Below, in pieces: positions 1-7,110 of a stretch of 25,004 bases of DNA. Numbering within the stretch: position 1 is the stretch's first letter; each line of letters starts with the position of its first letter. The notes beneath the pieces were generated by a model that saw only the letters and a program-made list of their open reading frames with translations, was not told where the DNA came from and ran no database searches. Origin of the DNA: a virus. A program made the translations under genes and the position numbers. The stretch lies in the IMG/VR virus record IMGVR_UViG_3300030090_003676, positions 1 to 25,004 of that record; one strand, written 5' to 3'.

Positions 1-42
1 TAGCCGGAGGCGCGCGCAGGGTGCGCCAATTTGCCTTCCCTA

Positions 43-69
43 GCAACGCACGCGATTGCGGAATTTTTT
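43..69 (+). terminator. possible terminator of a gene left of the window
   Basis: GCAA at 43-46 and TTGC at 56-59 can pair, with further pairing possible inside (CGC/GCG), and the stem is followed by six T at 64-69. This is the shape of an intrinsic terminator, or of an archaeal T-tract terminator, for a + strand gene ending before the window. The stem is short and imperfect, and no coding sequence is seen in 1-132, so the call is weak. Confidence 0.3.
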
Positions 70-78
70 CATGAAAGG

Positions 79-108
79 GTGTTATATTCTACAAGAGAAA
101 TATAACAC
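79..108. promoter_or_regulatory. perfect 10-bp inverted repeat with TATA-like arms
   Basis: GTGTTATATT (79-88) and AATATAACAC (99-108) are perfect reverse complements separated by 10 bases. Each arm contains a TATA-like core. The right arm is followed by A7 (109-115), which reads as T7 on the minus strand just after the stop of the minus-strand gene at 133-558. It could be an operator, a pair of outward TATA boxes, or an RNA hairpin with T-run ends acting as a bidirectional terminator. The sequence does not decide between these. Confidence 0.5.
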
Positions 109-132
109 AAAAAAATTTGCGGATTTGCCACG

Positions 133-558
133 TCATTCTTGCAAATCGAACGGGTTTCGCTTCTTAGTGATAGTCTCGTATGAGAACAGTTGATTGTACT
201 CACTAACTATACTTTTCAGCGTACCGCGCTCTTTGAAATGCCGCGCACGATTGGCATGCGGGCTTTCTGCGACAAGCGTACCTCGTTTGGTATGGCTCAT
301 GTCAGGTCCACCTTTGCCAGCAATACCGCGCTTTCTGCGCTCACTTAGCAACTCTTCGCGGTATTTGAGACGCTCAGGTGTGGATTGGAACTTGGTATCG
401 TACTTGGACTTGTGACGCTTGGCCGCAGGTGACTCTGCGTGTTTGACTACTGTAAGTGATGCACGGCGACGCTTTGGGCGTCTGACATAAACACGGCTAC
501 GCTGACGAGACGGGTGTCTTGTTTTAGGGCGACGTGGTCGTCGGCCGGGTCGGCGCAT
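133..558 (-). CDS. small basic protein of a type seen in tailed viruses
   Basis: This minus-strand gene encodes 141 aa from the ATG at 558; an ATG at 624 would add 22 residues but would overlap the divergent + gene more deeply. The N-terminal 50 residues are very rich in Arg, Lys and Pro. The second half reads SKYDTKFQSTPERLKYREEL, then a Gly-rich turn and a segment with SHTKRGTLV and NRARHFK. This resembles a family of short basic proteins that I recall from many marine tailed phages and algal viruses, where the pattern is Tyr-Asp-x-Lys, Ser-x-Pro-Glu-Arg, then Asp-x-Ser/His-His and Asn-Arg-Ala. Their function is unknown to me; nucleic-acid binding is likely from charge. No good Shine-Dalgarno precedes 558. 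The family match is from memory, but the pattern is strong enough to prefer this gene over the antisense frame. Confidence 0.75.
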   Translation of the reverse strand: MRRPGRRPRRPKTRHPSRQRSRVYVRRPKRRRASLTVVKHAESPAAKRHKSKYDTKFQSTPERLKYREELLSERRKRGIAGKGGPDMSHTKRGTLVAESPHANRARHFKERGTLKSIVSEYNQLFSYETITKKRNPFDLQE

Positions 559-575
559 ACTACCCCGAAGAGGCA

Positions 576-594
576 CGGAACCTTCATGGTTCCG
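576..594. promoter_or_regulatory. 7-bp perfect inverted repeat between divergent genes
   Basis: CGGAACC (576-582) and GGTTCCG (588-594) are perfect reverse complements with a 5-base spacer. The repeat lies in the 53-base gap between the minus-strand start at 558 and the + strand start at 612. The position suggests an operator controlling both genes, or a hairpin in the leader of one. No clear TATA box is visible beside it. Confidence 0.4.
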
Positions 595-611
595 ATGCGC
601 TTCCGCGTCAC

Positions 612-1760
612 ATGGCGCACGCATTAGAAGAAGCGTGGGCTGTTCTCAAATACGATTACGAAGACGATTACTACTCTGATGATGACGCTGACGAGTTTAT
701 GACTTTGGACAGCGAAGAAGAAGAGTTGACTGACGAGGAGATAGAAGAGCGGAAGCGTGCTTTGGAGCAAATGGCTTACCAACCGAACCCTCTTGAATTG
801 CCCACGATTGGTCGTGAGTTGGATGACGTTGCTGGCTCACAACAAGAGCAAGATGTGCGCGAGCAATGGGGCGATGATTTAGGTGAATTGAGGTCAGAAA
901 GGCACAAGCGTGACTACAGTCATTTAGACCCTAACGAGGCTGGTTGGCATCGTGAAATGGACCGACGCGCGAGCAACATAGCGGCCGCCTATATGCCATA
1001 TCTTACTGAACTTTACGAACGACACAAGCGTGCTGTTGAAGAAGGTAATACTCAAATTGCGAATGACGCCATAAGTGAAATGAATAAACAAGGGGGCAGA
1101 CTTCGTATTGGTGAATTGTTGGGTGATGAAGAAGCCATTGAGGAATTGAAGCAGTTTGACCTATCAAGTGCGGCAAGAGACATGGGTTTTGGTGGAGATG
1201 ATGAAGAAGTCATGGATGTTGACGATGAGCCGGACAAGCCCCCTCGTAGCAGAAAAGAGATGAATCTTGACGAACAAATGCTACAATCAGGCCCGGTAGG
1301 GGTAACATCACAACGTCGATACACAGGTGGTAGAGGTGTCCGTGAAGACAGGGGTTACGAGACGCGTCAAGTCCGTGTCAAACCAGCAAGCAGAAGTGCT
1401 TGGTTGGGTGGCGCAGATAGAGCCGCTCGTACAGACAAAAGTGGGCGCATCATCATAGGTGACAAAGAAAGTGAGGCGGATTTGTCTCGCCAAGGAAGAC
1501 TCGCATACATCAACGCGCATCAAAAATACGCAAGACTTCATCAACAGCGTGCCAATAGCGAAGGGGCATGGGCGTATCAGCGCCCTGAAACTCATCCTGA
1601 CTTTGAGGGCGAACTGCCCCCACCCGGCTCGGTAGTGGTTCGTAACCGTCCAACTCATCGGGGCGGACAGCGTGACCCAAAGAGTGAAAAAGTTGCTATT
1701 CCGGCATCTACTTACAAAAAGCCGCACCCATCATTGGTCGACAATGAAGAGGAAGAGTGA
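612..1760 (+). CDS. acidic hypothetical protein, probably structural or virus-specific
   Basis: I do not recognise this 382-aa protein. The ATG at 612 is chosen because it gives MAHALEEAWAVLK, a start that resembles the N-terminus of the protein at 16672-17100 (MMSAFSQAWQILK). A GTG at 534 would run through the divergent minus-strand gene. Residues 14-50 are strongly acidic (runs of Asp, Glu and Tyr). A helical, charged middle part follows, with a second acidic patch near residues 190-210. The C-terminal half is basic and Arg/Gly-rich (near QRRYTGGRGVREDRGY), and the end is EEEE. No Shine-Dalgarno is visible, so the mRNA may be leaderless or the start may differ. It overlaps the next gene by 4 bases, so the two are probably co-expressed. 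The low-complexity, mostly polar composition suggests disorder. Confidence 0.8.
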   Translation: MAHALEEAWAVLKYDYEDDYYSDDDADEFMTLDSEEEELTDEEIEERKRALEQMAYQPNPLELPTIGRELDDVAGSQQEQDVREQWGDDLGELRSERHKRDYSHLDPNEAGWHREMDRRASNIAAAYMPYLTELYERHKRAVEEGNTQIANDAISEMNKQGGRLRIGELLGDEEAIEELKQFDLSSAARDMGFGGDDEEVMDVDDEPDKPPRSRKEMNLDEQMLQSGPVGVTSQRRYTGGRGVREDRGYETRQVRVKPASRSAWLGGADRAARTDKSGRIIIGDKESEADLSRQGRLAYINAHQKYARLHQQRANSEGAWAYQRPETHPDFEGELPPPGSVVVRNRPTHRGGQRDPKSEKVAIPASTYKKPHPSLVDNEEEE

Positions 1761-4492
1761 ATGTCATGGTAGATGAAAAGACCAACAAAGTGCGCATCGT
1801 TGATGATGAGACAGAAGCGGCAGAAGCGGCACTTCGCGGTGGGACACCTCGCCCGTTCAGTGGTAAAATGACTTGTCCCGGTTGCGAAAATGGTAAGGCT
1901 TTGGGTCTGAAAGTACCTCCGTCGGACCCATCATACAAAGTGTTCCAGCATTTGAAGAGTCATCACGAACACAACACATGGAACATCAGGCGACTCCCTG
2001 AAGGACGGATGACGCGCGATGACGTTTTGGGATTTCAAGTGCCTCATCCTCACGAAATGATTCATCATGGTGAAGATGGCAATTCACGCGTGGGTGGGTT
2101 TTTCAACACGCAAGGTCATCTTGCGCACAGAAAAGGGCACCCAACACCAAATATAGGAATGGGGCAGGCGAAGCAGTTAATCAATTATCTTGAAAATGAG
2201 GCGCCTATGGCCGGTGCATTCAACAATCCCGAACTCAACAAAATTCTCGGGCTTGGTCACCCACAAACTGGTATGAATAGTGTTCAAAACATCACTACAG
2301 GTGAATGGACCCATCAGCCTGTAGAATTTGGCAAAATGCGAGCAGGTGACGACCTTCACTGGCACAATATCGGCATGAAGAAAATTATGCGGATGGGTAA
2401 CAACAATGTCGCCAAAGAAGTAAATGTGCCCGACCCTGACCACCCATATCCCGGTCTTGGGCCGTGGTTGCAGTGGCAACATACTCAAGGCCCCGTAGCA
2501 TTGCATAATGAAGCAGAAGAGCGACTGAATAAATTCAATCAGCATGACCATTTGCGAAGTGTAGGGGAAAAGGTGAGGGTAGGGAAGACCCCTTGCGGCT
2601 ATTGCGCAGGTCACGGAACAGTGCAAGGGTTCAGAGTAATGGCTTATCTTGGCGCGTTCCCTGATTGGCATACAATAACAACGGTGCCTGTAAAGACAGG
2701 TCAGACTTGGTCTGCTGGTGTGGACAGACCTGAGACAGAGGGCATAACGTGGGGCGCAGAACTCAACACTCAGCACGAAGAGCATGACCAACACCATGAT
2801 GAAGTTAATCAGTATCTTTCTGTTCATAGTGCGCCTTTTGGTAGACAATGGGCAACCAATGACCCATTTACGGAATTGCAAGAGGACCAAAGTAACACTT
2901 ACCTGTGCCCTGAATGCTCAGGGCTTGGTATTTGCACACCCTGTGGCGGTGACGGCGAAATACCTGTGGTTGACCCATCAATGAGCGAGGAAGAGGCGCA
3001 AGAATTCAATGAATCATGGCCGCGCTGGAAAAAAGCAACAAACATTGCATTTAGCGCGCCGGGCCAACCATTCATGCAACCCGGCGTTAGTGCGTCAGGC
3101 GAACCACTCCCGTCATTCTTCCAAACTGAGCCGGGACCGGGTCAGTTCAAATTGCGGACGGATTACACTGATGCGCCGCCTTATATCGCGCCACCATCAG
3201 GTTTGTCGAGAGGCATTGTGCCTGTTGTACGACCTCAACGCGGACACATGACTGCAAGACAAAAAGAAAAGGCGGCGGAAAGAGAGGAAAAGCGACGTGA
3301 AGCAAGAGCGAAAAGAGGGCGAGTAGGAGTTGGCAATGAAAATTGGTTGGATGACCTGCGTCAAAAATTAAGACAGCCTAGTTTAGGCATGCCCCCTGTA
3401 AAATTAGTCCAGTCACCATTGCCACAACCAGTTGCACCACCATTACAAGCACAAGAAGCCATCTTTGATGAAGGAGGTAGAATGACAGGTGTTATCGGTA
3501 GTAGCGGGGTTCCCGCGTCGTTACAGCGTGATGATGATGATGATGATGATGAAGTCGGTGAAAACGAACTTTATCACGCTCACGACGAAAGTGACCACCG
3601 CAATTTCAAATTGATTGATAACAAAACGCCATTTGAGCATCATGGTAACCAAGCATGGGATGAGTGGGACGACCGCAAATTTATTCCAAATCAGTTCAAA
3701 CAACCAAAAGAAACCAACTCGTATGGTCAAGGTATAGGGTTCCGCATTGATGATAAAGGGCGTGGTTTTATTGACGATACCGTCGCTAACGAAAAGTGGA
3801 AAGAAGCACACGCTGATAGCAAAAGCGAATGGGAATCGCGTCGTGCTTCGGGCTTGGTGTTGCCACCTGACACACCAACACAAGACGATGATATAGCAAG
3901 CATTAACCAAAAGAAGCAAAAAGATTTGAATGCTTCACGCAAAAAAATAATGCAACAAATGACAAGTCGCATTTACAGGTCACCGAATACAATATGGCGT
4001 GACCGTTCATTCCGTGATTTGCAAGCGGCGCTTAAACACGGCGGGCTTGAAGGTACACGCGTAACTGGTAGCAAGTTAGACAATTCTCACTTGTTACGAG
4101 AGTTTGAGAAGCGTGGTGGTGGTGATGGTGCTAAGGGCAAGATTGATGATGAGGAGCATGTCATGAATTCGCCTTTGGCAGAAATGGCTCTCTTCCGTAT
4201 GATACGCGCTGTTCATCCTGACTGGTTACCTAGCGCGCATGATGATTTGCGCATGCCCCATGATGATTATATCAGCATGGCTACAGCGAAACAAAAACAA
4301 CTGGATGAGGCAGTTGACTCACTTAATTTGTCTGAAGGTGCGTTAATGCGCGATGCGCTTGCGATACTGAAATTTTATGATGAACATGCGCCTGCGCGTA
4401 AACGGGTCGGGGTCGTTGACACCGTCGCATCCGTGTCGTCTCTCAACCACGCGGCTTCGGCCCACCCTAGCAAAATCGGCGTCAAAAGATGA
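1757..4492 (+). CDS. large protein with split DnaJ-type CxxCxGxG zinc motifs
   Basis: This is a 911-aa protein starting at GTG 1757 (GAGG at 1749-1752 upstream, 4-base overlap with the previous stop); ATG 1766 is the alternative. Near the N-terminus CPGC at residues 40-43, followed by His65 and His69/70, forms a C2H2-like zinc site. CGYCAGHG (280-287), CPECSGLG (384-391) and CTPCGGDG (393-400) each match the CxxCxGxG repeat of the DnaJ cysteine-rich domain. Only three repeats are present, and a stretch of about 96 residues separates the first from the other two. There is no J-domain HPD motif in a suitable position, so it is not a normal DnaJ. The middle is Pro-rich (QPVAPP at 557-562) and then Lys/Arg/Glu-rich, followed by seven Asp in a row. 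The C-terminal part is helical and charged. The role is unknown; a zinc-bound protein-interaction or chaperone-like role is inference. Confidence 0.8.
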   Translation: MNVMVDEKTNKVRIVDDETEAAEAALRGGTPRPFSGKMTCPGCENGKALGLKVPPSDPSYKVFQHLKSHHEHNTWNIRRLPEGRMTRDDVLGFQVPHPHEMIHHGEDGNSRVGGFFNTQGHLAHRKGHPTPNIGMGQAKQLINYLENEAPMAGAFNNPELNKILGLGHPQTGMNSVQNITTGEWTHQPVEFGKMRAGDDLHWHNIGMKKIMRMGNNNVAKEVNVPDPDHPYPGLGPWLQWQHTQGPVALHNEAEERLNKFNQHDHLRSVGEKVRVGKTPCGYCAGHGTVQGFRVMAYLGAFPDWHTITTVPVKTGQTWSAGVDRPETEGITWGAELNTQHEEHDQHHDEVNQYLSVHSAPFGRQWATNDPFTELQEDQSNTYLCPECSGLGICTPCGGDGEIPVVDPSMSEEEAQEFNESWPRWKKATNIAFSAPGQPFMQPGVSASGEPLPSFFQTEPGPGQFKLRTDYTDAPPYIAPPSGLSRGIVPVVRPQRGHMTARQKEKAAEREEKRREARAKRGRVGVGNENWLDDLRQKLRQPSLGMPPVKLVQSPLPQPVAPPLQAQEAIFDEGGRMTGVIGSSGVPASLQRDDDDDDDEVGENELYHAHDESDHRNFKLIDNKTPFEHHGNQAWDEWDDRKFIPNQFKQPKETNSYGQGIGFRIDDKGRGFIDDTVANEKWKEAHADSKSEWESRRASGLVLPPDTPTQDDDIASINQKKQKDLNASRKKIMQQMTSRIYRSPNTIWRDRSFRDLQAALKHGGLEGTRVTGSKLDNSHLLREFEKRGGGDGAKGKIDDEEHVMNSPLAEMALFRMIRAVHPDWLPSAHDDLRMPHDDYISMATAKQKQLDEAVDSLNLSEGALMRDALAILKFYDEHAPARKRVGVVDTVASVSSLNHAASAHPSKIGVKR
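3530..3550 (+). repeat. GAT trinucleotide repeat, seven copies
   Basis: Seven consecutive GAT codons give seven Asp residues in the 911-aa protein. Slippage here would change the length of the Asp tract without shifting the frame. Confidence 0.9.
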
Positions 4493-4497
4493 GTAAC

Positions 4498-4519
4498 TTT
4501 TCTTGGTTTTCTTGGTTCT
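4498..4519 (+). terminator. T-rich stretch with tandem TTTTCTTGG
   Basis: TTTTCTTGG occurs twice in tandem (4498-4506 and 4507-4515), followed by TTCT, beginning six bases after the stop of the 911-aa gene. Pyrimidine-rich T tracts after stop codons are typical of archaeal transcription termination. This is the first real gap after the two upstream genes, which fits a transcript end. Confidence 0.45.
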
Positions 4520-4560
4520 AATCAGTAATTGTAATACACCTATATCTTTACTGATTAGAA
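4516..4560. promoter_or_regulatory. 13-bp perfect inverted repeat around a TATA-like box; candidate promoter
   Basis: TTCTAATCAGTAA (4516-4528) and TTACTGATTAGAA (4548-4560) are perfect reverse complements with a 19-base spacer. The spacer contains a TATA-like CTATATCT ending at 4547. The ATG of the next gene (4577) lies about 30 bases after this box, and no Shine-Dalgarno precedes it. This is the geometry of an archaeal promoter giving a leaderless or nearly leaderless mRNA. The repeat could be an operator overlapping the promoter; as RNA it could also form a strong hairpin and serve the upstream gene as a terminator. Confidence 0.5.
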
Positions 4561-4576
4561 GTAAGAATACCAATAA

Positions 4577-5170
4577 ATGCCACATCAAAGTGATTATGAA
4601 GGGAGCCCTGCCTCGGGGAGCCGAGAGGCGAGACCTATGCCGGGCTATACACCACCACCACAGCGAAACGAAGACGAACTGAAAGTCATGGGGTTAATTG
4701 CTTTCATCTCACTACTTGTAGGTGGGGCGATTGCAATTTTCGATGCACGATTGTGGCTACGAATGGATGATTCAGTTTACACCAACGCACTGACTTACAC
4801 AATGGGTGCATTCACCCTCCAAGGTATTTCATACTTCATTTACAAGATGCTCATGCAAGACAGCATGGACAACCGAGCCGTTTATGCTCGTCAGCAAAAA
4901 GACCGTGACAGAAAAATCATGCACATGCAACAAATGTTCAGTAACAGGCAAATGGAACAAGAATTGCGGTTGCAAGAGTTGCAATTGGAAGCACAATTGC
5001 GCATGATGGAAAATGACCCGGAAGTATTGATGAGAGGGCTTGCGTACAGCGCGGCCGAACCACCTCGTGAAGAATTCGCACCTGCCCCAAAGCATGAAGC
5101 GAAGTCTGACAAACCACTTGACCTTGGTGCGAGTAAAGTGGTTGAAGAGAAAACCAAGGGGAAGAAGTGA
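4577..5170 (+). CDS. two-pass membrane protein with long coiled coil
   Basis: This 197-aa protein has no recognised family. A polar, Pro-rich N-terminus (1-35) is followed by two hydrophobic segments at about 37-55 (VMGLIAFISLLVGGAIAIF) and 70-90, joined by a short loop. A Gln/Glu/Met/Arg-rich helix at about 98-152 (MEQELRLQELQLEAQLRMM) looks like a coiled coil, and the tail is Lys/Glu-rich. The ATG at 4577 has no Shine-Dalgarno and follows a candidate TATA box at about the leaderless distance. It is the first gene of a cassette that contains two more membrane proteins and a GTPase. The coiled coil may bind a partner in the cytoplasm or virion; this is inference. Confidence 0.85.
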   Translation: MPHQSDYEGSPASGSREARPMPGYTPPPQRNEDELKVMGLIAFISLLVGGAIAIFDARLWLRMDDSVYTNALTYTMGAFTLQGISYFIYKMLMQDSMDNRAVYARQQKDRDRKIMHMQQMFSNRQMEQELRLQELQLEAQLRMMENDPEVLMRGLAYSAAEPPREEFAPAPKHEAKSDKPLDLGASKVVEEKTKGKK

Positions 5171-5413
5171 ATGGGTTGGTTGTTCAAAACCCCAAGCGAT
5201 GATGCGGTCGAGCGCACAATGCGCGCATGGAACACACAAAATCTTGTTGACCGTGAGTATCAGCGCTTTTGGGGTTGGTTAAAGGTCGCACTCGCGGTTC
5301 TCATCACAACATTTGTGATTTCAGCCGTCGAATTCTATTGGGGGATGAGTCTATGGGAAAAGACAGTCACCCGCATTAGTGAATGGGCTAGTCATCAATT
5401 GGACAAGTTGTGA
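5171..5413 (+). CDS. small one-pass membrane protein
   Basis: An 80-aa protein starting at ATG 5171, immediately after the previous stop. One clear hydrophobic segment lies at about 38-58 (VALAVLITTFVISAVEFYW). It is flanked by a polar, Trp-containing N-terminal region and an amphipathic C-terminal helix. A GGGGAAG sequence about 12 bases upstream could serve as a weak Shine-Dalgarno. I recognise no family. It sits between a two-pass membrane protein and the GTPase gene, so a role as a membrane partner or receptor for the GTPase is a reasonable guess from context only. Confidence 0.8.
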   Translation: MGWLFKTPSDDAVERTMRAWNTQNLVDREYQRFWGWLKVALAVLITTFVISAVEFYWGMSLWEKTVTRISEWASHQLDKL

Positions 5414-5419
5414 TGTCAC

Positions 5420-6142
5420 ATGGTTGCGATGGCAGGTTCTGCGCTAGTTGGCGCGGCAGTATGGGGCCAGCAACTCTACAACTATTGGAAGCCGCGCCGT
5501 GTTGGGTTCTATGGCCCAACGATGGTGGGAAAGACCACGCTTGACCAATTTATGACGACACCCGGTGAAATGGCTGAAATCCCTGAAGATATGCGCACTG
5601 CGCACCCAAAGCGATTGCTAAAGGCGGGCTATGTGTTACCGCGCCCAACACGCAAGCGCATTCGATGGAAGGGCGAAAGACGTGTCATACATAGTGCGGA
5701 TGTCGGTGGGCAACAACGGTTTTGGAACCTGTGGATTGATGATATGGTAGACAGGCAAGTAGAAATTGTCGTGTTTATGATAGATGAGCGCACACTCAAG
5801 GGCGGTAACGGCGCGATAGATTGTGTTGGTGGCTTCAAATTCCTTGTGGACTCAATTGTCAACCAGCGATGGAATTATCGCAGAATGTGGACTCGTTGGC
5901 GTGGTAAACGGTATAAGCCACGTCTTGTTTTGCTTGTAGCGAACAAAGCCGATGTGTGGTGGGACGAACAGGCGAACGTGCTATGGCAACAGCAACGGTT
6001 GCGTGAGCATCGTATCTTCGATAAGTTGCGCGATTCGATGGTGGAATTGCAAAAAGCAGGTGTTCCATGTCGCGTGTCTATGATGGCAACACGCATTGGT
6101 TGGAACGTAGAAAGCACTTTAATTGACATGGTGTCGTGGTGA
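5420..6142 (+). CDS. Arf/SR-beta-like small GTPase with hydrophobic N-terminus
   Basis: This 240-aa protein carries the ordered motifs of a small GTPase: G1 P-loop GPTMVGKT at about 32-39, G3 DVGGQ at about 94-98, G4 NKAD at about 175-178, and a possible G5 at MMATR near 220-224. DVGGQ followed shortly by LW, and a hydrophobic strand ending in an acidic residue (IVVFMIDE), is characteristic of the Arf, Arl, SR-beta and G-alpha group rather than Ras or translation GTPases. The first 15 residues (MVAMAGSALVGAAVW) are hydrophobic and could anchor or insert in a membrane, as the N-terminal segments of Arf and SR-beta do. A basic insertion (about 150-166, Arg/Trp/Lys-rich) lies before G4. Neighbouring membrane proteins support action at a membrane. 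Nucleotide binding is well supported; what it controls is unknown. Confidence 0.88.
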   Translation: MVAMAGSALVGAAVWGQQLYNYWKPRRVGFYGPTMVGKTTLDQFMTTPGEMAEIPEDMRTAHPKRLLKAGYVLPRPTRKRIRWKGERRVIHSADVGGQQRFWNLWIDDMVDRQVEIVVFMIDERTLKGGNGAIDCVGGFKFLVDSIVNQRWNYRRMWTRWRGKRYKPRLVLLVANKADVWWDEQANVLWQQQRLREHRIFDKLRDSMVELQKAGVPCRVSMMATRIGWNVESTLIDMVSW

Positions 6143-6159
6143 TTTGAGGGGCGAACAGT

Positions 6160-7110
6160 ATGATGCAACCTATATTTGGGCAGAGGCAACAACCACTTGC
6201 GCAAAATACACATGTGGAATTGGCGCGCATAGCGTCGAATACAAGTAACGCATCTCTTGCACAATTGCAGGGGATGGCGCAAGCACAAGGGATAATGCAA
6301 GCGGCGGCAGAAGAGCAACCGCACATTGAGATTCCTCGCGTCAATTTTTATCCTTCAAACCACCCAAACCCGCGAAAAGCGCGCAGAAGAGACATCAAAC
6401 AGGCATATCGTTTGTTGAGTCCGACAAAACGTAAATGGTATTCGCCGTTGCGATGGTTGGGTAGCAAATATCGCTACAACAAGAACACATCACAGTGTGT
6501 AGTCGATGGGTGTGATGTTGACTATCTTCTCAAGGTTATGGGCAACGTCTATGATGAAATTCGTGACGAAGAGACAGGTAAGTCGCTTTGGGAGATGTAT
6601 TTCGTTGACCCTGTGTCAGGCGAACCGCGAGCATTCCTTGCAAGAGAAGGTGTAACAGGTGGGCGCACAATGCGCGGCACATATTGCCCTGAGCATTTGC
6701 ATCTATATCACGTCTTGACCAAATGGGAGAAGGAAGAAGAACGTGAGCGCGACGGGTCAAAAAGCACGTTGCGTGAGCGAGTCAAGAAGGGTGTGAGCAT
6801 GGTCGCAGTACCTATTACTGCTGTTGCCGCAAGAGATAACACGCCCCCAACACTTCAGAAGTATGAGCCGTTCTTCCGTATGTTGCGCGCTGATAAAATT
6901 CCCGTCCAGCATCTCAAAAATACACAGACCGGTGAAAACCGCCTAACAATTGTCATTTTCGATGCAGACCAATTCGCGGACGGTGCGTCAGGCGAACCTC
7001 TTTTGACGGGGCAACTTCAAACAGGTGAGCCTGCTCCGGTAGGTGCGGGCTTGCAACAATTGCTCGTCGAAACACAAGCATCGCGCGATAATTTACCCGA
7101 GGTGGAATAA
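6160..7110 (+). CDS. hypothetical protein with possible zinc site, GTPase cassette
   Basis: A 316-aa protein starting at ATG 6160, with GAGGGG at 6146-6151 as Shine-Dalgarno. The first 55 residues are Gln/Ala-rich and probably helical. A basic stretch (about 70-105) follows. Cys113, Cys118, Cys176, His179, His181 and His184 (in TYCPEHLHLYH) could bind one or two metal ions. The C-terminal third contains a Lys/Glu/Arg helix and a predicted beta-strand segment (NRLTIVIFDADQF). I recognise no family. Its stop and the next gene's start overlap by one base, so it belongs to the same transcript as the GTPase and the membrane genes. Confidence 0.8.
   Translation: MMQPIFGQRQQPLAQNTHVELARIASNTSNASLAQLQGMAQAQGIMQAAAEEQPHIEIPRVNFYPSNHPNPRKARRRDIKQAYRLLSPTKRKWYSPLRWLGSKYRYNKNTSQCVVDGCDVDYLLKVMGNVYDEIRDEETGKSLWEMYFVDPVSGEPRAFLAREGVTGGRTMRGTYCPEHLHLYHVLTKWEKEEERERDGSKSTLRERVKKGVSMVAVPITAVAARDNTPPTLQKYEPFFRMLRADKIPVQHLKNTQTGENRLTIVIFDADQFADGASGEPLLTGQLQTGEPAPVGAGLQQLLVETQASRDNLPEVE

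Noticed and set aside
9-27. GC-rich hairpin GGCGCGC / GTGCGCC
   Set aside because: A 7-bp stem with one G-T pair and a 5-base loop is possible, but it is followed by only three T and the gene context to the left is unknown.
534-611. Upstream extension of the 382-aa gene from GTG 534
   Set aside because: It would overlap the basic minus-strand gene, has no ribosome binding site, and hides the AWxxLK N-terminus shared with another protein.
1308-1727. Antisense open frame of 139 codons opposite the 382-aa gene
   Set aside because: It has no recognisable motif, lies fully inside a better supported gene, and its composition is that of the complementary strand.
2177-2890. Antisense open frame of 237 codons opposite the 911-aa gene
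   Set aside because: Long but fully antisense to the zinc-motif protein. Its Cys/His/Phe-rich composition is what a GC-skewed complementary strand gives, and no start signal is seen.
5875-6324. Antisense open frame opposite the GTPase gene
   Set aside because: The + strand frame has full GTPase motifs; the antisense frame has none.
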